A stretch of 64,000 bases of DNA, from assembly GCF_038002965.1 (NCBI RefSeq), contig NZ_JBBOOE010000001.1:3019001-3083000 (forward strand), read 5' to 3'. Made by a program: the position numbers and the translations under genes. Below are positions 1-10,964 of this stretch, one piece after another (position 1 is the stretch's first letter; the number at the start of each line of letters is the position of its first letter). Origin of the DNA: Robertmurraya sp. FSL R5-0851 (GTDB lineage Bacteria > Bacillota > Bacilli > Bacillales > Cytobacillaceae). The notes beneath the pieces are model-generated. The model did not search any database and was not told the origin of the DNA. It saw only the letters and a program-made list of their open reading frames with translations.

Positions 1-195
1 ATGTCCGGGAAGCATGATCATTCTTCCCTTAAACTGCCTTTCTAGGGGAATTGTAAGCAGTTGGATAAATTCCGTCATCGCAACTGATTGTTTAATATCA
101 TTTCCAAATGAAACTGGATATAAAGGCAACACAGCAGTATCTACATACTCTCTTGCCCCTAAAAACATGTCCATATCCTGAGAAACCCATTTCAC
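1..195 (-). CDS. ypiF: YpiF family protein (DUF2487), N-terminal part only
   Basis: Sixty-five codons are present and the frame runs off the left edge, so the C-terminus is missing. The protein starts MKWVSQDMDMFLGAREYVDT, which matches the N-terminus I remember for YpiF. The start is GTG at 193-195, with a GGAG ribosome site 8 bases upstream on the minus strand. In Bacillus ypiF lies between ypiB and the qcrABC cytochrome bc genes, and it follows ypiB here. Its biochemical role is unknown. A terminator at 251-285 separates it from ypiB, so it probably has its own promoter or depends on read-through. Confidence 0.8.
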   Translation of the reverse strand, partial: MKWVSQDMDMFLGAREYVDTAVLPLYPVSFGNDIKQSVAMTEFIQLLTIPLERQFKGRMIMLPGH

Positions 196-250
196 GAGAA
201 CCACTCCATTTATCTATTAAATCATTCCTATCATACCATTTATTAGAAAC

Positions 251-285
251 AAAAAAAACCTGCTATGTACTAGCAGGATTTTTCT
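251..285 (-). terminator. Intrinsic terminator after ypiB
   Basis: A 7-bp perfect stem (CCTGCTA/TAGCAGG, loop TGTAC, 259-277) is followed on the minus strand by eight T residues. It starts right after the ypiB stop codon. A shorter T tract on the other side could make it weakly bidirectional. Confidence 0.85.
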
Positions 286-834
286 TTATTCACTGTTTCC
301 GAGCCGTTTTAGCTGTCCTGTTAGTTCCTGAAAGGCTTCCTGATCCTGTCTGTCAAGCGCATCATCAATCAACGTAAGAAGCTTATCACGCTGGAATTTT
401 GATAAACTAGTTGTTAAAAATCTTTCAGCAAGGATACGATCCTTCTCATTAATTTGCAGACTGTTTGGCATAAATGGATTATCCTCTAACACAATCACAT
501 ATTGATGCGCTTGATTTGATGCGTGAAAATTCAATTGAATATAAATCTCTTCATCTCGGTTTAGGCGAATGTCATGGAATGATTTTTCAGCATCCGTTGT
601 CATCACATTTTCCTTATAAAAACGAAATGGTACTTCATCGACGCAATGTGTTGACATAACAAGACCACGTGGGCAATATTGCGCTTGATCAACAAAATGT
701 ACTTTCTCCATTAATTGATCATGGCTCATTAAGTAATTTAATATCCATACACATTCTCGTCTTTTAAGTTGATAATGATTTAAAAACCAGCGAATAAAAT
801 CTTTTTTCTCGTTGACAGATACAGGGGTCGTCAT
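286..834 (-). CDS. ypiB: YpiB family protein (UPF0302)
   Basis: A soluble protein of 182 residues beginning [20 protein letters not shown]. It belongs to the UPF0302/YpiB family, whose biochemical function is not established. The ATG at 834 is preferred over one at 855, because the upstream ATG is itself part of the AGGAGGG ribosome site, which sits 7 bases before 834. Many aromatic and basic residues lie in the first half ([14 protein letters not shown]) and the C-terminus is charged and helical. There is no signal peptide or membrane segment. It is the last gene before a strong terminator and lies 56 bp downstream of ypiA. The ypiA-ypiB-ypiF order is conserved in Bacillus. Confidence 0.85.
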   Translation of the reverse strand: MTTPVSVNEKKDFIRWFLNHYQLKRRECVWILNYLMSHDQLMEKVHFVDQAQYCPRGLVMSTHCVDEVPFRFYKENVMTTDAEKSFHDIRLNRDEEIYIQLNFHASNQAHQYVIVLEDNPFMPNSLQINEKDRILAERFLTTSLSKFQRDKLLTLIDDALDRQDQEAFQELTGQLKRLGNSE

Positions 835-890
835 CGTTGCTTCCCTCCTCTGCATACAACTAATTTCGATTAAACACCTGTTTTTTTCAC

Positions 891-2153
891 TTACACGTCT
901 TCAGAAAATCTGTGCACCAATTCTGCAAACTCTTCATTACTTGGATCCATTTGAAGAAGTATACTAAAAATTTCTGCAGCGTCATTCGTTTTTCCTTCTT
1001 CAATTAAAAAATAACCGTAGTCTGATAAAAATTCTTGTTGATTCTTAAAGAAATTATATGCAAGTTGATATTTGTTTAATGCCTCTGAATATCTTTCAAC
1101 ATTCGCCAAAGCATTCGCTTCATCCCACAATAACTGCGGTTCTTCTACTCCTTGCTCATTCATAATATCAATAATTTCTAACACATCATCATATTTTTCT
1201 TGGTGAAAAAACAGCTTATTTAATGTAAGTGCGGCTTCAACGAACTCCGGATCAAGTGCTAACGCCTCCCTGATAAGCCTCTCTGCTTCATCCTCAAGAT
1301 TTAATTTTAATGCAATTTTCCCACCATAAAAGAAGAGGTCTTTATTAAACTCGTCATATTGAATGCCTTCTTTAATAACCTCGAGGCTTTTCGTTAATTC
1401 TTCTTCATGCTCATACGCTTTAGCTAAATATAAGTAGAGAGAGTTGTACTCACGGTCTATATTCTTCAATTCTGTAAGTTTCTCGATCGCCGTTTGATAG
1501 TATCCCGCATGAAGGGCTGTAAAACCATACCCGAACAATGTATTCACTTCAAATCGGTCTTCTAGTGCTTGTTCGTAATGTGGTAATGCCTCCTCAAACG
1601 CACCTCCCGCACTGTACGCCTCTGCTAATCGTTGGTGAATACTTGTGCCAGCAATCTCTTTTTCCTTTTTAAGTATATCCTCATACAATCGAATCGCATT
1701 TGTAAATCTTCCTTGTTCCATATAAAGCTCTGCCAAAGCAAAGTCAATCAGAACTTCATCAGGAAGAACTTTTTTAGCTTTTAGAAGCTTCTGTTCACTT
1801 ACCTCAAATAAACCCTGCATTTGGTATAAATCAGCTGCAAGAAGCAAGGCCTGAGGATAGCTTTGATCAGAAGAGTGTATTTTTTCTAAAGCTAGCATTG
1901 CTTCCTCCTCATTACCAAGCTCAATACAGGCCTCTGCTAATAACACCAGTAATTCTCCTTCTTCCGGGTACGCAATTAATAACGTTTCAAAAAGTTCTTT
2001 TGCTTCTTCAAGGAAGCCTAGCTGAAGAAGTTCCTCACCAAGAACAAATCTTTCTTCATTTGATCCATTTAATAAAATATCTTTATAACTTTTTATTGCT
2101 TCTTCATGTTGACCACTTTCTAATAGAGAAAGGATCTTTTCTACTTTATCCAT
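891..2153 (-). CDS. ypiA: TPR repeat protein YpiA
   Basis: A 420-residue, strongly acidic, all-helical protein made of about ten tetratricopeptide repeats. Repeated patterns such as [29 protein letters not shown] and [13 protein letters not shown] show the alternating small/large helix packing of TPRs from about residue 15 to the C-terminus. TPR domains form a superhelix that binds partner proteins, and no catalytic domain is attached. The start at 2153 has an AAGGG site 7 bases upstream. It sits between an aro-linked gene and ypiB, as in B. subtilis. The partner is not apparent from the sequence. Confidence 0.88.
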   Translation of the reverse strand: MDKVEKILSLLESGQHEEAIKSYKDILLNGSNEERFVLGEELLQLGFLEEAKELFETLLIAYPEEGELLVLLAEACIELGNEEEAMLALEKIHSSDQSYPQALLLAADLYQMQGLFEVSEQKLLKAKKVLPDEVLIDFALAELYMEQGRFTNAIRLYEDILKKEKEIAGTSIHQRLAEAYSAGGAFEEALPHYEQALEDRFEVNTLFGYGFTALHAGYYQTAIEKLTELKNIDREYNSLYLYLAKAYEHEEELTKSLEVIKEGIQYDEFNKDLFFYGGKIALKLNLEDEAERLIREALALDPEFVEAALTLNKLFFHQEKYDDVLEIIDIMNEQGVEEPQLLWDEANALANVERYSEALNKYQLAYNFFKNQQEFLSDYGYFLIEEGKTNDAAEIFSILLQMDPSNEEFAELVHRFSEDV

Positions 2154-2176
2154 CTTGTATCCCTTCTTACTTTAAA

Positions 2177-3076
2177 CTATTCCCCTGTAAAAAAACTAGG
2201 AGTGTTTATGATGACATGTTCTCCATAGCCTGATCGAAACCATACCTTATCGCCTGCACGAATTACTTCGCCTTTATGGACGGTTACTAGGAGTCTATCA
2301 CTATGATATAAAAATAGGCTCTTTTCATCAATATTTATGATTTCAGATGATTTCCTATAGAAATTATAGCTCACTTCACTTCCTGGATGTAAATGCGATT
2401 TAAGCGGTAAGATTCCGATCTTATGCAGGGCCTCCTGTGTGAGGGGTTCCCCTTGCATCAACTCTTCTCTTATATTAGCGATGTTATGTTTAGCCATGAT
2501 TTCATTCCATACTTGTTTAGCACGCTTCTTCTCGCGTTCTCCGTCCATTTGAAAACATGGAATTAAAGGACTGTTATATGGAAACATAGCTTCCCTGATC
2601 CATCCCCATGGTTTCTCTTTTAGTTCATCTACTGAAGAAAACTCTATAAAAACAGGAACCTTTTCTCGTTTAGTCGTTCGTATAAAGGATGGTGTCAACG
2701 CAGATAAAGGAATCTTCACTCCAATAACATAGTCAATTGGACTGCTTAATAACCCCATTTTCGCCTGTTTTAAGCTCGTTTTTAATTTCTTTTCTTGAGA
2801 TACTGAAACATATGTTAAAAATGTGGTACAGCCCCTTTTAAGAAACCTCTCCGTCATATATGACTTCATGTCTGAAAAGGATGTGAGAGTTGGTATTTTC
2901 GGGTCAAAAATGATATGAGGATTTGTCGTTATATAGCCGCTGGCATTCATTTTTACATAAGAATAGTTTTTCATTTCATTTGTAATTGTGGAAATACGCT
3001 CATTTTTCACAAGAATAGATATTTTCTCTAGCTTGTCCTTCTTTAAAAGGTTCATATTCTCTATAATATACGCCAT
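2177..3076 (-). CDS. Unrecognised protein with a decayed amidohydrolase-like layout
   Basis: A 299-residue soluble protein that I do not recognise as a named gene. The start at 3076 (MAYIIENMNLLKKDKLEKIS) has a GAGGTGG site 4 bases upstream. A further in-frame start at 3136 lacks a ribosome site. The layout resembles amidohydrolases. A short beta-rich N-terminal part (SILVKNERISTITNE) leads to GYITTNPHIIFDP, where active enzymes have a PG-x-ID-x-H-x-H motif. An alpha/beta middle contains FLKRGCTTFLTYVS, and a C-terminal beta module ends near VTVHKGEVIRAGD. No metal-binding HxH pair is present, so if the relationship is real it is a pseudoenzyme. It lies 23 bp upstream of ypiA and after the likely end of the aro operon. 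The homology is inferred from pattern only. Confidence 0.6.
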   Translation of the reverse strand: MAYIIENMNLLKKDKLEKISILVKNERISTITNEMKNYSYVKMNASGYITTNPHIIFDPKIPTLTSFSDMKSYMTERFLKRGCTTFLTYVSVSQEKKLKTSLKQAKMGLLSSPIDYVIGVKIPLSALTPSFIRTTKREKVPVFIEFSSVDELKEKPWGWIREAMFPYNSPLIPCFQMDGEREKKRAKQVWNEIMAKHNIANIREELMQGEPLTQEALHKIGILPLKSHLHPGSEVSYNFYRKSSEIINIDEKSLFLYHSDRLLVTVHKGEVIRAGDKVWFRSGYGEHVIINTPSFFTGE

Positions 3077-3151
3077 AAAACCACCTCTTTTTAGGGTCTT
3101 ATGACAAACTATGAAACAAAATGGACATTCATACATATTTATAGAAAATAT

Positions 3152-3183
3152 AAAACTGACACGTATTAAATACGGGCCAGTTT
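3152..3183 (-). terminator. Probable terminator of the aromatic operon
   Basis: A hairpin (AAACTG/CAGTTT plus CGTAT/ATACG, separated by a 3-nt internal loop) lies 6 bp beyond the aroA stop codon. It is followed on the minus strand by a T-rich but interrupted tract. The stem is imperfect, so termination may be partial. Confidence 0.55.
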
Positions 3184-3189
3184 CTTTTG

Positions 3190-4476
3190 TTAATTAATTA
3201 ATTTATTTAAGTGTGAGAAGAACATTGGATATGACACAGAAATTGCTTCTTCATTTTCTAAGGTTACTTCCTCACTGCTAATTAAACTTGCAATGGCAAG
3301 CATCATTCCGATTCGATGATCTCCATAGCTATTCACTTGGCCCCCATGAAGTTTGCTACCACCGTGAATAATCATACCATCGTTCGTTGCTTCAATCGAT
3401 GCTCCTAATTTCTTTAACTCATTTACAACTGTATCAATTCGGTTTGTTTCTTTTACCTTTAATTCCTCAGCGTCCTTAATAACCGTTGTTCCGTTTGCCT
3501 GTGTAGCTAATAAGGCTATGATAGGAATTTCATCGATTAAGCGCGGAATCATATCTCCCTCAATCGTTATTCCCTTAAGACTTGAGGTTGTAATCGTTAA
3601 GTCTGCTACAGGCTCTGCCGCATCTTTACCTTCTTCAGAAACATGAAGAGAGGCACCCATTTGAAGCATCACATCAATAATCCCTGTTCTAGAAGGGTTA
3701 ATACCCACATTGCGCAATGTTACTTCACTATTAGGTACAATCGCTCCTGCAACTAAAAAAAAGGCAGCAGAAGAGATATCACCCGGTACATGAACATGAG
3801 TTGCCTTGAGTGTTTGTCCACCAGTTACGGAGACCTTTAAACCATCAACAGACACTTCCCCACCGAATTGGCGAATCATTCTTTCTGTATGGTCTCTTGT
3901 TTTTGATGGCTCAATAACCGTTGTCGTACCATTTGCTTGTAAGCCTGCTAGGATAATGGCTGATTTTACTTGCGCACTTGCCATTGGTAGCTCGTACGTA
4001 AATCCTTCTAAATTTCCACCTCTAATAGAAATAGGAGTGAACTTCCCATTTTCTCTGCCGTCAATTACTGCTCCCATTTGGCTCAACGGATTCGTAACCC
4101 TTGTCATTGGACGTTTGGCGATTGAAGAATCTCCTTCCAATGCAGCATAAAAAGGTCTGCCTGATAAAATGCCAAGCATTAATCGTATCGTTGTTCCCGA
4201 GTTCCCCACATCAAGTCGTTCAGTAGGTTCTACTAGGCCGTCAAAGCCCTTCCCAATGATTTCAACCTTATCTTCGTGCTGGTGAATCGTTACCCCTAAT
4301 TTTCGAAAGCAAGCAATCGTACTAAGACAGTCTTCACCTGTAAGAAAATTAGATACTGTTGTCTTCCCATGAGCAATCGCTCCAAACATAACAGAACGAT
4401 GAGAAATAGACTTATCTCCTGGTATAGAGAGTTCACCTACCAGTCTCTTTACTTGTGACGTTAACACCGTTGTCAT
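3190..4476 (-). CDS. aroA: 3-phosphoshikimate 1-carboxyvinyltransferase (EPSP synthase)
   Basis: Joins shikimate 3-phosphate and phosphoenolpyruvate to make 5-enolpyruvylshikimate 3-phosphate, the sixth step of the shikimate pathway, in the cytosol. The 428-residue length is normal. Family signatures are visible: [11 protein letters not shown] near the N-terminus, [12 protein letters not shown] for phosphate binding, and the C-terminal [10 protein letters not shown] and GDHRIGM blocks. The ATG at 4476 ([20 protein letters not shown]) is chosen because AAGGAAGG sits 9 bases upstream. In-frame codons further upstream overlap tyrA and have no site. It follows tyrA by 28 bp at the end of the aro operon. 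B. subtilis calls this gene aroE. Confidence 0.96.
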   Translation of the reverse strand: MTTVLTSQVKRLVGELSIPGDKSISHRSVMFGAIAHGKTTVSNFLTGEDCLSTIACFRKLGVTIHQHEDKVEIIGKGFDGLVEPTERLDVGNSGTTIRLMLGILSGRPFYAALEGDSSIAKRPMTRVTNPLSQMGAVIDGRENGKFTPISIRGGNLEGFTYELPMASAQVKSAIILAGLQANGTTTVIEPSKTRDHTERMIRQFGGEVSVDGLKVSVTGGQTLKATHVHVPGDISSAAFFLVAGAIVPNSEVTLRNVGINPSRTGIIDVMLQMGASLHVSEEGKDAAEPVADLTITTSSLKGITIEGDMIPRLIDEIPIIALLATQANGTTVIKDAEELKVKETNRIDTVVNELKKLGASIEATNDGMIIHGGSKLHGGQVNSYGDHRIGMMLAIASLISSEEVTLENEEAISVSYPMFFSHLNKLIN

Positions 4477-4504
4477 TGATTGTATCCTTCCTTTCGTGTA
4501 ACCC

Positions 4505-5611
4505 CTATAGGCCGGTTGAGGTACCATAATTGGTATAACGCTGTATGCATTCCTCTGCTTTGGCCATATCGGTCTCTGTTTGAAAACTGATAACAAGTAC
4601 ACCGTTTATATCTTCTCTAGTTTCTAAAATACGGATATTTGTAATGGATATACGCTCTTTGGCTAAATAACCTGTGATTTCCGAGATAACACCTGGATAA
4701 TCCGGAACATCCACAAATAGATCGTAAAATGCAGGGATTGCTCCCTTTTCCTTACTAGGTAGATCATCTCTAAAATTTTTGGCTTCAGCAAAATAATCGA
4801 ATAGCTGGTCCTCATTGTTATCAGATAATATTTTCGAGAATTTATCCATTTCATCCTTCCAACGATCTAACAAAGAAAGAAGTACCTTCCTGTTATGAAG
4901 GGAAATATCCTTCCACATGGCTGGACTGCTAGAGGCAATTCTAGTAATATCTCTAAAACCACCGGCAGCCAACCTTGTTATAAGCTGATGATCTCTACTT
5001 GTTTGCTCAGCTTGATGTACGAGAGAGGCCGCAATCACATGTGGAAAATGGCTTATAACACCTGTTAAGTAATCATGTTCTTCAGGTGAAATAGTTATAA
5101 ATTTCGCTCTAGTTCCTTCAAGCCAACGCTTTAATAAATGCACTTTATCATCTTGGATATGTGGCTCCGGTGTAAATAAATAAAATGCATTTTCAAATAG
5201 AATTTCCTTAGCTGCTGCAACCCCACTTTTGTGTGAGCCAGCCATCGGATGCCCACCAATAAACGTAATGTTTTTCTCCTTTAAACACCTTGCTTTTAAA
5301 ACAATTGCTTCTTTGGTACTTCCAGCATCACTTATGATCACATCTTGCTTTAGCGGAAGCTCACAAAGTCTCTCAATCATTTTTTCAGTTTCGATAACAG
5401 GCGTTGAAATAAGAATGACATCTGCGTTCACTGCTTCTTCTTCTAAATTGAAACAAATCTCATCAATTACACCAAGCATCTTTCCAAGACGGCATTGTTC
5501 AATATTTATGTCGAAACCTATTAGTGTTGATTCTGGGTGTCTTTTCTTAATGCAAAGAGCTAATGACCCCCCAATTAGCCCTAGTCCAATGACTAGCACA
5601 CGCCCTTTCAA
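4505..5611 (-). CDS. tyrA: Prephenate dehydrogenase with C-terminal ACT domain
   Basis: NAD-dependent oxidative decarboxylation of prephenate to 4-hydroxyphenylpyruvate, the committed step to tyrosine. The 368-residue protein opens with a Rossmann motif, GLGLIGGS at residues 9-16. It contains [12 protein letters not shown], a conserved prephenate dehydrogenase block. It ends with an ACT domain ([20 protein letters not shown] onward, about residues 293-365), which in Bacillus TyrA relatives serves feedback control by aromatic amino acids. The start codon is TTG at 5611 with GGCGGTGA upstream. It lies 21 bp after hisC and 28 bp before aroA, so the genes are clearly one operon. Confidence 0.95.
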   Translation of the reverse strand: MKGRVLVIGLGLIGGSLALCIKKRHPESTLIGFDINIEQCRLGKMLGVIDEICFNLEEEAVNADVILISTPVIETEKMIERLCELPLKQDVIISDAGSTKEAIVLKARCLKEKNITFIGGHPMAGSHKSGVAAAKEILFENAFYLFTPEPHIQDDKVHLLKRWLEGTRAKFITISPEEHDYLTGVISHFPHVIAASLVHQAEQTSRDHQLITRLAAGGFRDITRIASSSPAMWKDISLHNRKVLLSLLDRWKDEMDKFSKILSDNNEDQLFDYFAEAKNFRDDLPSKEKGAIPAFYDLFVDVPDYPGVISEITGYLAKERISITNIRILETREDINGVLVISFQTETDMAKAEECIQRYTNYGTSTGL

Positions 5612-5632
5612 GAAATCACCGCCTAAAGTTAC

Positions 5633-6730
5633 TTAATGTGCTTTCACTTGCATGTATTGTGACATTTTTTCAATAATGCCAGCATTTTGTTCTTTCGAGC
5701 CAACCGTAACTCGGACGGATGTTGGAAAACCAAGCGCATTTCCTGACCGAACGATATAGCCTCTCTCTAATAAGAACTGAAATACTTCATTGCCATCAGT
5801 CTTAAAATCTATTAAGATAAAATTCCCTTGGGAAGGCATATAAGACAGATTGTGCTCCTTACAGAAATTGTAAAACTGTTCTAATCCTTGATGGTTTAAG
5901 GTACGACAGTTTTCCACATACTCTTGATCACCTAAAGCTTCAATAGCCGCTAATTGTGCAAAGCTATTCACGTTAAATGGCTCTCTCACCGGTTCCAGCG
6001 CTCGAATGATTTCTTTGGAAGCAAATCCATATCCCACACGCAAGCTAGCTAGACCATAAATTTTCGAGAAGGTTCTAAGAACAATCAAATTTGAATACTG
6101 CTCTACTAGTTCCACAGAATTATAGTAATCATCCGCTACTACATACTCGAAGTAAGCTTCATCCAATACCACAAGTGTTTCTTTTGGAACTCTAGCAAGA
6201 AAACTTTCCAACTTTTCTTTTGGAATATATGTACCAGTTGGATTATTCGGACTACATACCCAAACAACATTTGTTTTCTCATCAATGGCCGCAAGCATTT
6301 GATCTAAATCATGGTGACCATCTACCAGAGGAATTTCACGAATTTCTGCACCTTCAATAATCGCATTGTGCTTATACTGTGGGAAAGTTGGCGTAGCCAT
6401 TACCGTATTAAAACCTGGTCGTAAAAGGGCACGGGCAATAATTAGAATCAGTTCATCTGAACCGTTTCCAAAGATCAATTGATCTTTTGTCACTCCCACA
6501 TGCTCTGCTACACACTCGCGTAAGTTAGTGGCATAGCCATCTGGATAAAGTGCGAAATAGCCTGTCTCTTTAGACATAACTTCACTCACTTTTTTTGAAC
6601 AACCAAAAGGATTTTCATTAGAAGCTAATTTTATGATTTCTTCCAACCCATATTGCCTTTTTACTTCATCCTTTGATTTCCCCGGCTGATAAGGTGCTAA
6701 CGACTTTATTTGATCCTTCCATCTCATCAT
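5633..6730 (-). CDS. hisC: Histidinol-phosphate aminotransferase
   Basis: A PLP-dependent class I/II aminotransferase of 365 residues. In Bacillus this enzyme acts both in histidine synthesis (imidazole acetol phosphate to histidinol phosphate) and as an aromatic aminotransferase for Phe and Tyr, which explains its place beside tyrA. Visible signatures are LASNENPFG near the N-terminus, [10 protein letters not shown] and DEAYFEY, and the PLP-lysine block [22 protein letters not shown] precedes two adjacent ATG codons at 6730 and 6727, and either could be used. It is preceded directly by aroH with only 26 bp between. In B. subtilis the six trp genes fill that position. Confidence 0.95.
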   Translation of the reverse strand: MMRWKDQIKSLAPYQPGKSKDEVKRQYGLEEIIKLASNENPFGCSKKVSEVMSKETGYFALYPDGYATNLRECVAEHVGVTKDQLIFGNGSDELILIIARALLRPGFNTVMATPTFPQYKHNAIIEGAEIREIPLVDGHHDLDQMLAAIDEKTNVVWVCSPNNPTGTYIPKEKLESFLARVPKETLVVLDEAYFEYVVADDYYNSVELVEQYSNLIVLRTFSKIYGLASLRVGYGFASKEIIRALEPVREPFNVNSFAQLAAIEALGDQEYVENCRTLNHQGLEQFYNFCKEHNLSYMPSQGNFILIDFKTDGNEVFQFLLERGYIVRSGNALGFPTSVRVTVGSKEQNAGIIEKMSQYMQVKAH

Positions 6731-6756
6731 CCATCACCTCTTACGTATAAATATTC

Positions 6757-7119
6757 CTATTTCTTTAAATCCGGTCGTAAAAGAACGGCTTCTTCCAAAT
6801 AAACATGTTCGATTTCGGTTTGTGCTACTTCAGTATTTACATGCATCATGACCCTAATACATAATTTGATACCAGTCGAAACAGTGATTTCCTTCATACA
6901 CATGACAGGAACATAAGTCCAACCCTCTATTTCACGCATAGCTTTAGCTGGAAATGCAGCTGTAACATCATCGGTTACAGAAATAAATACCGATGCGACT
7001 GACTCTGGAGAGATTCGATTAGCTTGAATCATTTCATTGAGCAGTCTCTTGGTGGATGCTATAATTTCTTCCTCTTTATTTTCTTGGATCGTAATAGCAC
7101 CTCTAACTCCTCTAATCAT
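6757..7119 (-). CDS. aroH: Chorismate mutase, AroH type
   Basis: Monofunctional trimeric chorismate mutase that rearranges chorismate to prephenate. The 120-residue protein matches the B. subtilis AroH fold family over its whole length. The active-site residues known from that enzyme appear at the expected places one residue earlier: Arg6, Phe56, Arg62, Cys74, Glu77, Arg89 and Tyr107. The start overlaps the aroB stop by 4 bp (ATGA), which suggests translational coupling. It is followed immediately by hisC. The family gives no evidence of feedback control. Confidence 0.96.
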   Translation of the reverse strand: MIRGVRGAITIQENKEEEIIASTKRLLNEMIQANRISPESVASVFISVTDDVTAAFPAKAMREIEGWTYVPVMCMKEITVSTGIKLCIRVMMHVNTEVAQTEIEHVYLEEAVLLRPDLKK

Positions 7120-8204
7120 CGGCTCTCCTCCTTCATAAATTGTTTCAGTTCTTCTAAGAGGACATTTTCGTCAATTTTATAAAGGACCGGTTTCCCAACT
7201 TCCTCTAATAAAACGAATTGTATTACTTGTCCAATGGTCTTTTTATCCTGCTTCATACGATCGATTAACTTTTCTTCATAAAGGCCAGAAGGAACTTTTG
7301 TTGAGTAACCGAGTTTATGTAGCCATTCGAGAAATTCTTGTTGTTCAAACTGTAAATGTAAAAGTTTTTTACTTAACCGTAATGCGAATACCATGCCGAT
7401 TACAACTGCTTCCCCATGTGTTATGGAGCCATACCCAGCCTCCGCTTCAATAGCATGACCAAGTGTATGTCCAAAATTCAAAAATGCTCGTATACCAAGC
7501 TCTTTTTCATCTTTTGAAACAACAGATTCTTTTACTTTTATTCCCTTTGATAAACACTCCTGTAATTGCTCGGTTGTTATCGTTTGAAGATTATCAATAT
7601 CTGTTAAAAGCCATTGATAAAAATGAAGGTCATCTATTAGAGCATGCTTCATGACTTCTGCAAAGCCTGAACGACGTTCCATCGCTGGAAGGCTTTGTAG
7701 AAAATCAACATCGTATATAACAGCTTCAGGTTGATAGAATGCACCTATCATGTTTTTACCAAGAGGATGATTGATTGCCACCTTTCCACCAACTGCACTA
7801 TCGTGTGCCAGAATGGTAGTAGGCAACTGAATAAAAGGAACGCCTCTCATAAAAGAGGCAGCAACAAACCCACATAAATCACCAATCGCCCCTCCACCAA
7901 GTGCGATAAACAATGATTTACGGTCGAGTTTCTCCTGTAAAGCAGCCGTTAGACAATCATAAAAAACGTCAAACGTCTTAGCTTTTTCTCCATTAGGAAC
8001 AAGATGTGTGACAACTTCGTATTCACCTAATTGAAGTTTTACTTGATTTAAATACCTATCACCAACATTACTGTCCGTTATAATCATGATTTTGGTCACG
8101 TTTGATAGATGTTCTTTTAAAAAAGGGGCTAAAGCTGTTAATGCCTCAGCCCCTAAAATTACAGGATACTCCTTAGAAGTGGTATCGATTTGAATCGTCT
8201 CCAT
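7116..8204 (-). CDS. aroB: 3-dehydroquinate synthase
   Basis: Converts DAHP to 3-dehydroquinate using NAD and a divalent metal, the second shikimate step. The 362-residue protein carries the family core GGGAIGDLCGFVAASFMRG for NAD binding, then PTTILAHDSAVGGK, and the metal-ligand region NFGHTLGHAIE with a later HGEAV. The start shares a base with the aroC stop (TAATG), with GAGGGAG inside the end of aroC. It also overlaps aroH by 4 bp. The three genes aroC-aroB-aroH are therefore tightly coupled, as in B. subtilis. Confidence 0.97.
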   Translation of the reverse strand: METIQIDTTSKEYPVILGAEALTALAPFLKEHLSNVTKIMIITDSNVGDRYLNQVKLQLGEYEVVTHLVPNGEKAKTFDVFYDCLTAALQEKLDRKSLFIALGGGAIGDLCGFVAASFMRGVPFIQLPTTILAHDSAVGGKVAINHPLGKNMIGAFYQPEAVIYDVDFLQSLPAMERRSGFAEVMKHALIDDLHFYQWLLTDIDNLQTITTEQLQECLSKGIKVKESVVSKDEKELGIRAFLNFGHTLGHAIEAEAGYGSITHGEAVVIGMVFALRLSKKLLHLQFEQQEFLEWLHKLGYSTKVPSGLYEEKLIDRMKQDKKTIGQVIQFVLLEEVGKPVLYKIDENVLLEELKQFMKEESR

Positions 8205-9367
8205 TAAAACTCCCTCGCATATGCTCTTTGATCTTCAATCGATTTAATTAATGTATCTAGACGATCTGCATAGAATTGTCCAGTTATTGCTGTAGCAAGC
8301 TCCCAAGCAATCACATTTTCAGCAACGACTGCGGCAGCAGGTACTGCACAGCTATCTGATCTCTCAATACTTGCAGTAAAAGATTCTTTAGAATCGATAT
8401 CCACACTTTGTAATGGCTTATAAAGTGTTGGAATAGGCTTCATTACTCCACGAATAACGATTGGCATGCCCGTCGACATTCCACCTTCAAGTCCACCTAG
8501 ACGATTTGTGCTGCGATGGAAACCTTCTCCTTCACTCCACTCAATTTCATCATGAACTTCGCTACCAGGCTTCCTAGCTGCTTCAAACCCTATCCCAAAT
8601 TCAACACCCTTAAAGGCATTAATACTTACGATAGCAGCAGCTAACTTAGAATCGAGCTTTCTGTCATAGTGAACATAGCTTCCTACACCAGGAGGCATTC
8701 CCTCAACAACTACTTCGACGATTCCTCCGATAGAGTCACCATTCGCTTTTGCATCATCGATGGCCTGCATCATTTTCTTTTCAGCCACAGGATCTAGACA
8801 TCTTACTGGTGAATTCTCGGTAATTTCCGCCAAACTCTCCATGGAGTCATATGCATGTACCTCTGATTTAATCCCACCAATCTCAACCACATGAGAAGCA
8901 ACCTTAATTCCTAGTAATGATAAAAGTTTTTTTGCAACTGCTCCAGCAGCCACTCTTACCGTTGTTTCTCTAGCAGAGGATCTTTCAAGAACATTACGCA
9001 TATCTCGATGTCCATATTTAAGTGCGCCGTTTAGATCGGCATGTCCTGGACGTGGACGAGTAATAACACGCTTAACTTCTTCATCATCGGTAGGTTCTGC
9101 ACCCATAATCTTTGTCCAATGCTTCCAGTCGTCGTTTTGTACAACGAGTGCTACAGGTGATGCAAGTGTTAATCCATGTCTGACACCGCTTGTAATATGT
9201 ACAGTATCCTTTTCAATTTGCATTCTTCTACCGCGACCATGCCCTTTTTGTCTTCTTGCTAATTCTTTGTCAATGTCCTCTGCAAGAAGCGGCATTCCTG
9301 CTGGTAAACCTTCAATAATTGTTGTTAATTGTGGACCGTGTGACTCTCCTGCTGTTAAATATCTCAT
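8204..9367 (-). CDS. aroC: Chorismate synthase
   Basis: FMN-dependent elimination of phosphate from EPSP to give chorismate, the last common aromatic step. The 387-residue protein begins [20 protein letters not shown] and has the family signatures [27 protein letters not shown] and RSSARETT. The ATG at 9367 has AAGGGGG 8 bases upstream, whereas an in-frame TTG at 9385 lies before that site. It is the first gene of the aromatic operon and is named aroF in B. subtilis. The 110 bp upstream hold the cheR terminator, and I saw no convincing T-box or attenuator. Confidence 0.97.
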   Translation of the reverse strand: MRYLTAGESHGPQLTTIIEGLPAGMPLLAEDIDKELARRQKGHGRGRRMQIEKDTVHITSGVRHGLTLASPVALVVQNDDWKHWTKIMGAEPTDDEEVKRVITRPRPGHADLNGALKYGHRDMRNVLERSSARETTVRVAAGAVAKKLLSLLGIKVASHVVEIGGIKSEVHAYDSMESLAEITENSPVRCLDPVAEKKMMQAIDDAKANGDSIGGIVEVVVEGMPPGVGSYVHYDRKLDSKLAAAIVSINAFKGVEFGIGFEAARKPGSEVHDEIEWSEGEGFHRSTNRLGGLEGGMSTGMPIVIRGVMKPIPTLYKPLQSVDIDSKESFTASIERSDSCAVPAAAVVAENVIAWELATAITGQFYADRLDTLIKSIEDQRAYAREF

Positions 9368-9458
9368 TTCTCTTTCCCCCTTCAACTCATTAAAGGATTA
9401 TTTCTCAATATAACATATGTCCTTAAATAAACATAGCAGAAATTTGTGAATTTACAAA

Positions 9459-9480
9459 AAAAGAAGCCAAATTTTTGGCC
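9459..9480 (-). terminator. Intrinsic terminator of cheR
   Basis: A short stem GCCAAA/TTTGGC (9466-9479) lies just past the cheR stop codon. It is followed on the minus strand by TTCTTTTTTT. The stem is short, but position and T tract support the call. Confidence 0.65.
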
Positions 9481-9481
9481 C

Positions 9482-10384
<903 letters not shown>

Positions 10385-10387
10385 TTA

Positions 10388-10422
10388 CAAAAAAGAGACT
10401 TGTAAAAAACAAGTCTCTTTTA
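10388..10422 (-). terminator. Intrinsic terminator of ndk
   Basis: A long perfect hairpin, AAGAGACTTGT/ACAAGTCTCTT with an AAAAA loop, lies 4 bp downstream of the ndk stop codon. The minus strand continues into a run of T residues. Confidence 0.88.
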
Positions 10423-10425
10423 GTA

Positions 10426-10872
10426 TTAATAAGCCCAATTGTTTATAAGCTTGTTATATGAAAGAAGTTCCTCTTCTTTAAAGAATAAAGCGATTTCTCT
10501 TTCAGCACTTGCAGCTGAATCTGATCCATGGATAATATTTTTCCCAACAATCACAGCAAAGTCCCCACGGATGGTTCCCGGTTGAGAATCCTTTGGATTT
10601 GTTGCACCCATCATTTGGCGTGCAGCAGCAATTACATTTTCCCCTTCCCAAACCATTGCGAAAACAGGACCTGAAGTGATAAAGTCAACCAACTCACCGA
10701 AGAAAGGGCGTTCTTTATGTTCACCGTAATGCTGTTCAGCTAACTCATTAGAAATCAGCATTAACTTTGCACCCACTAATTGAAAGCCCTTTCTCTCAAA
10801 ACGTCCAACTATTTCACCAATCAAATTGCGTTGGACCCCATCTGGTTTAACCATTAAAAATGTTTTCTCCAT
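10426..10872 (-). CDS. ndk: Nucleoside diphosphate kinase
   Basis: Transfers the gamma phosphate from ATP to NDPs through a phosphohistidine, balancing the NTP and dNTP pools. The 148-residue length is typical. The active-site histidine is His115 in [16 protein letters not shown], and the N-terminus [20 protein letters not shown] is the usual nucleotide-binding strand. GAGGAG lies 8 bases before the ATG. It is probably transcribed on its own: a strong terminator follows, and a 92-bp gap separates it from hepT upstream. Confidence 0.97.
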   Translation of the reverse strand: MEKTFLMVKPDGVQRNLIGEIVGRFERKGFQLVGAKLMLISNELAEQHYGEHKERPFFGELVDFITSGPVFAMVWEGENVIAAARQMMGATNPKDSQPGTIRGDFAVIVGKNIIHGSDSAASAEREIALFFKEEELLSYNKLINNWAY

Positions 10873-10964
10873 CAGTTACACTCCTCTATGATTCGTATAT
10901 GTATATGATTGCCAATAAACAATCCACGAAAATCGTAACATAGTTATAACTGATTTCGCAACAT

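Noticed and set aside
836..855. Alternative ypiB start at 855
   Set aside because: That ATG overlaps the AGGAGGG ribosome site, which is correctly spaced for the ATG at 834.
9368..9481. T-box or TRAP-type attenuator ahead of aroC
   Set aside because: Only about 110 bp lie between cheR and aroC, holding a terminator and no T-box motif or (G/U)AG repeat series that I could see.
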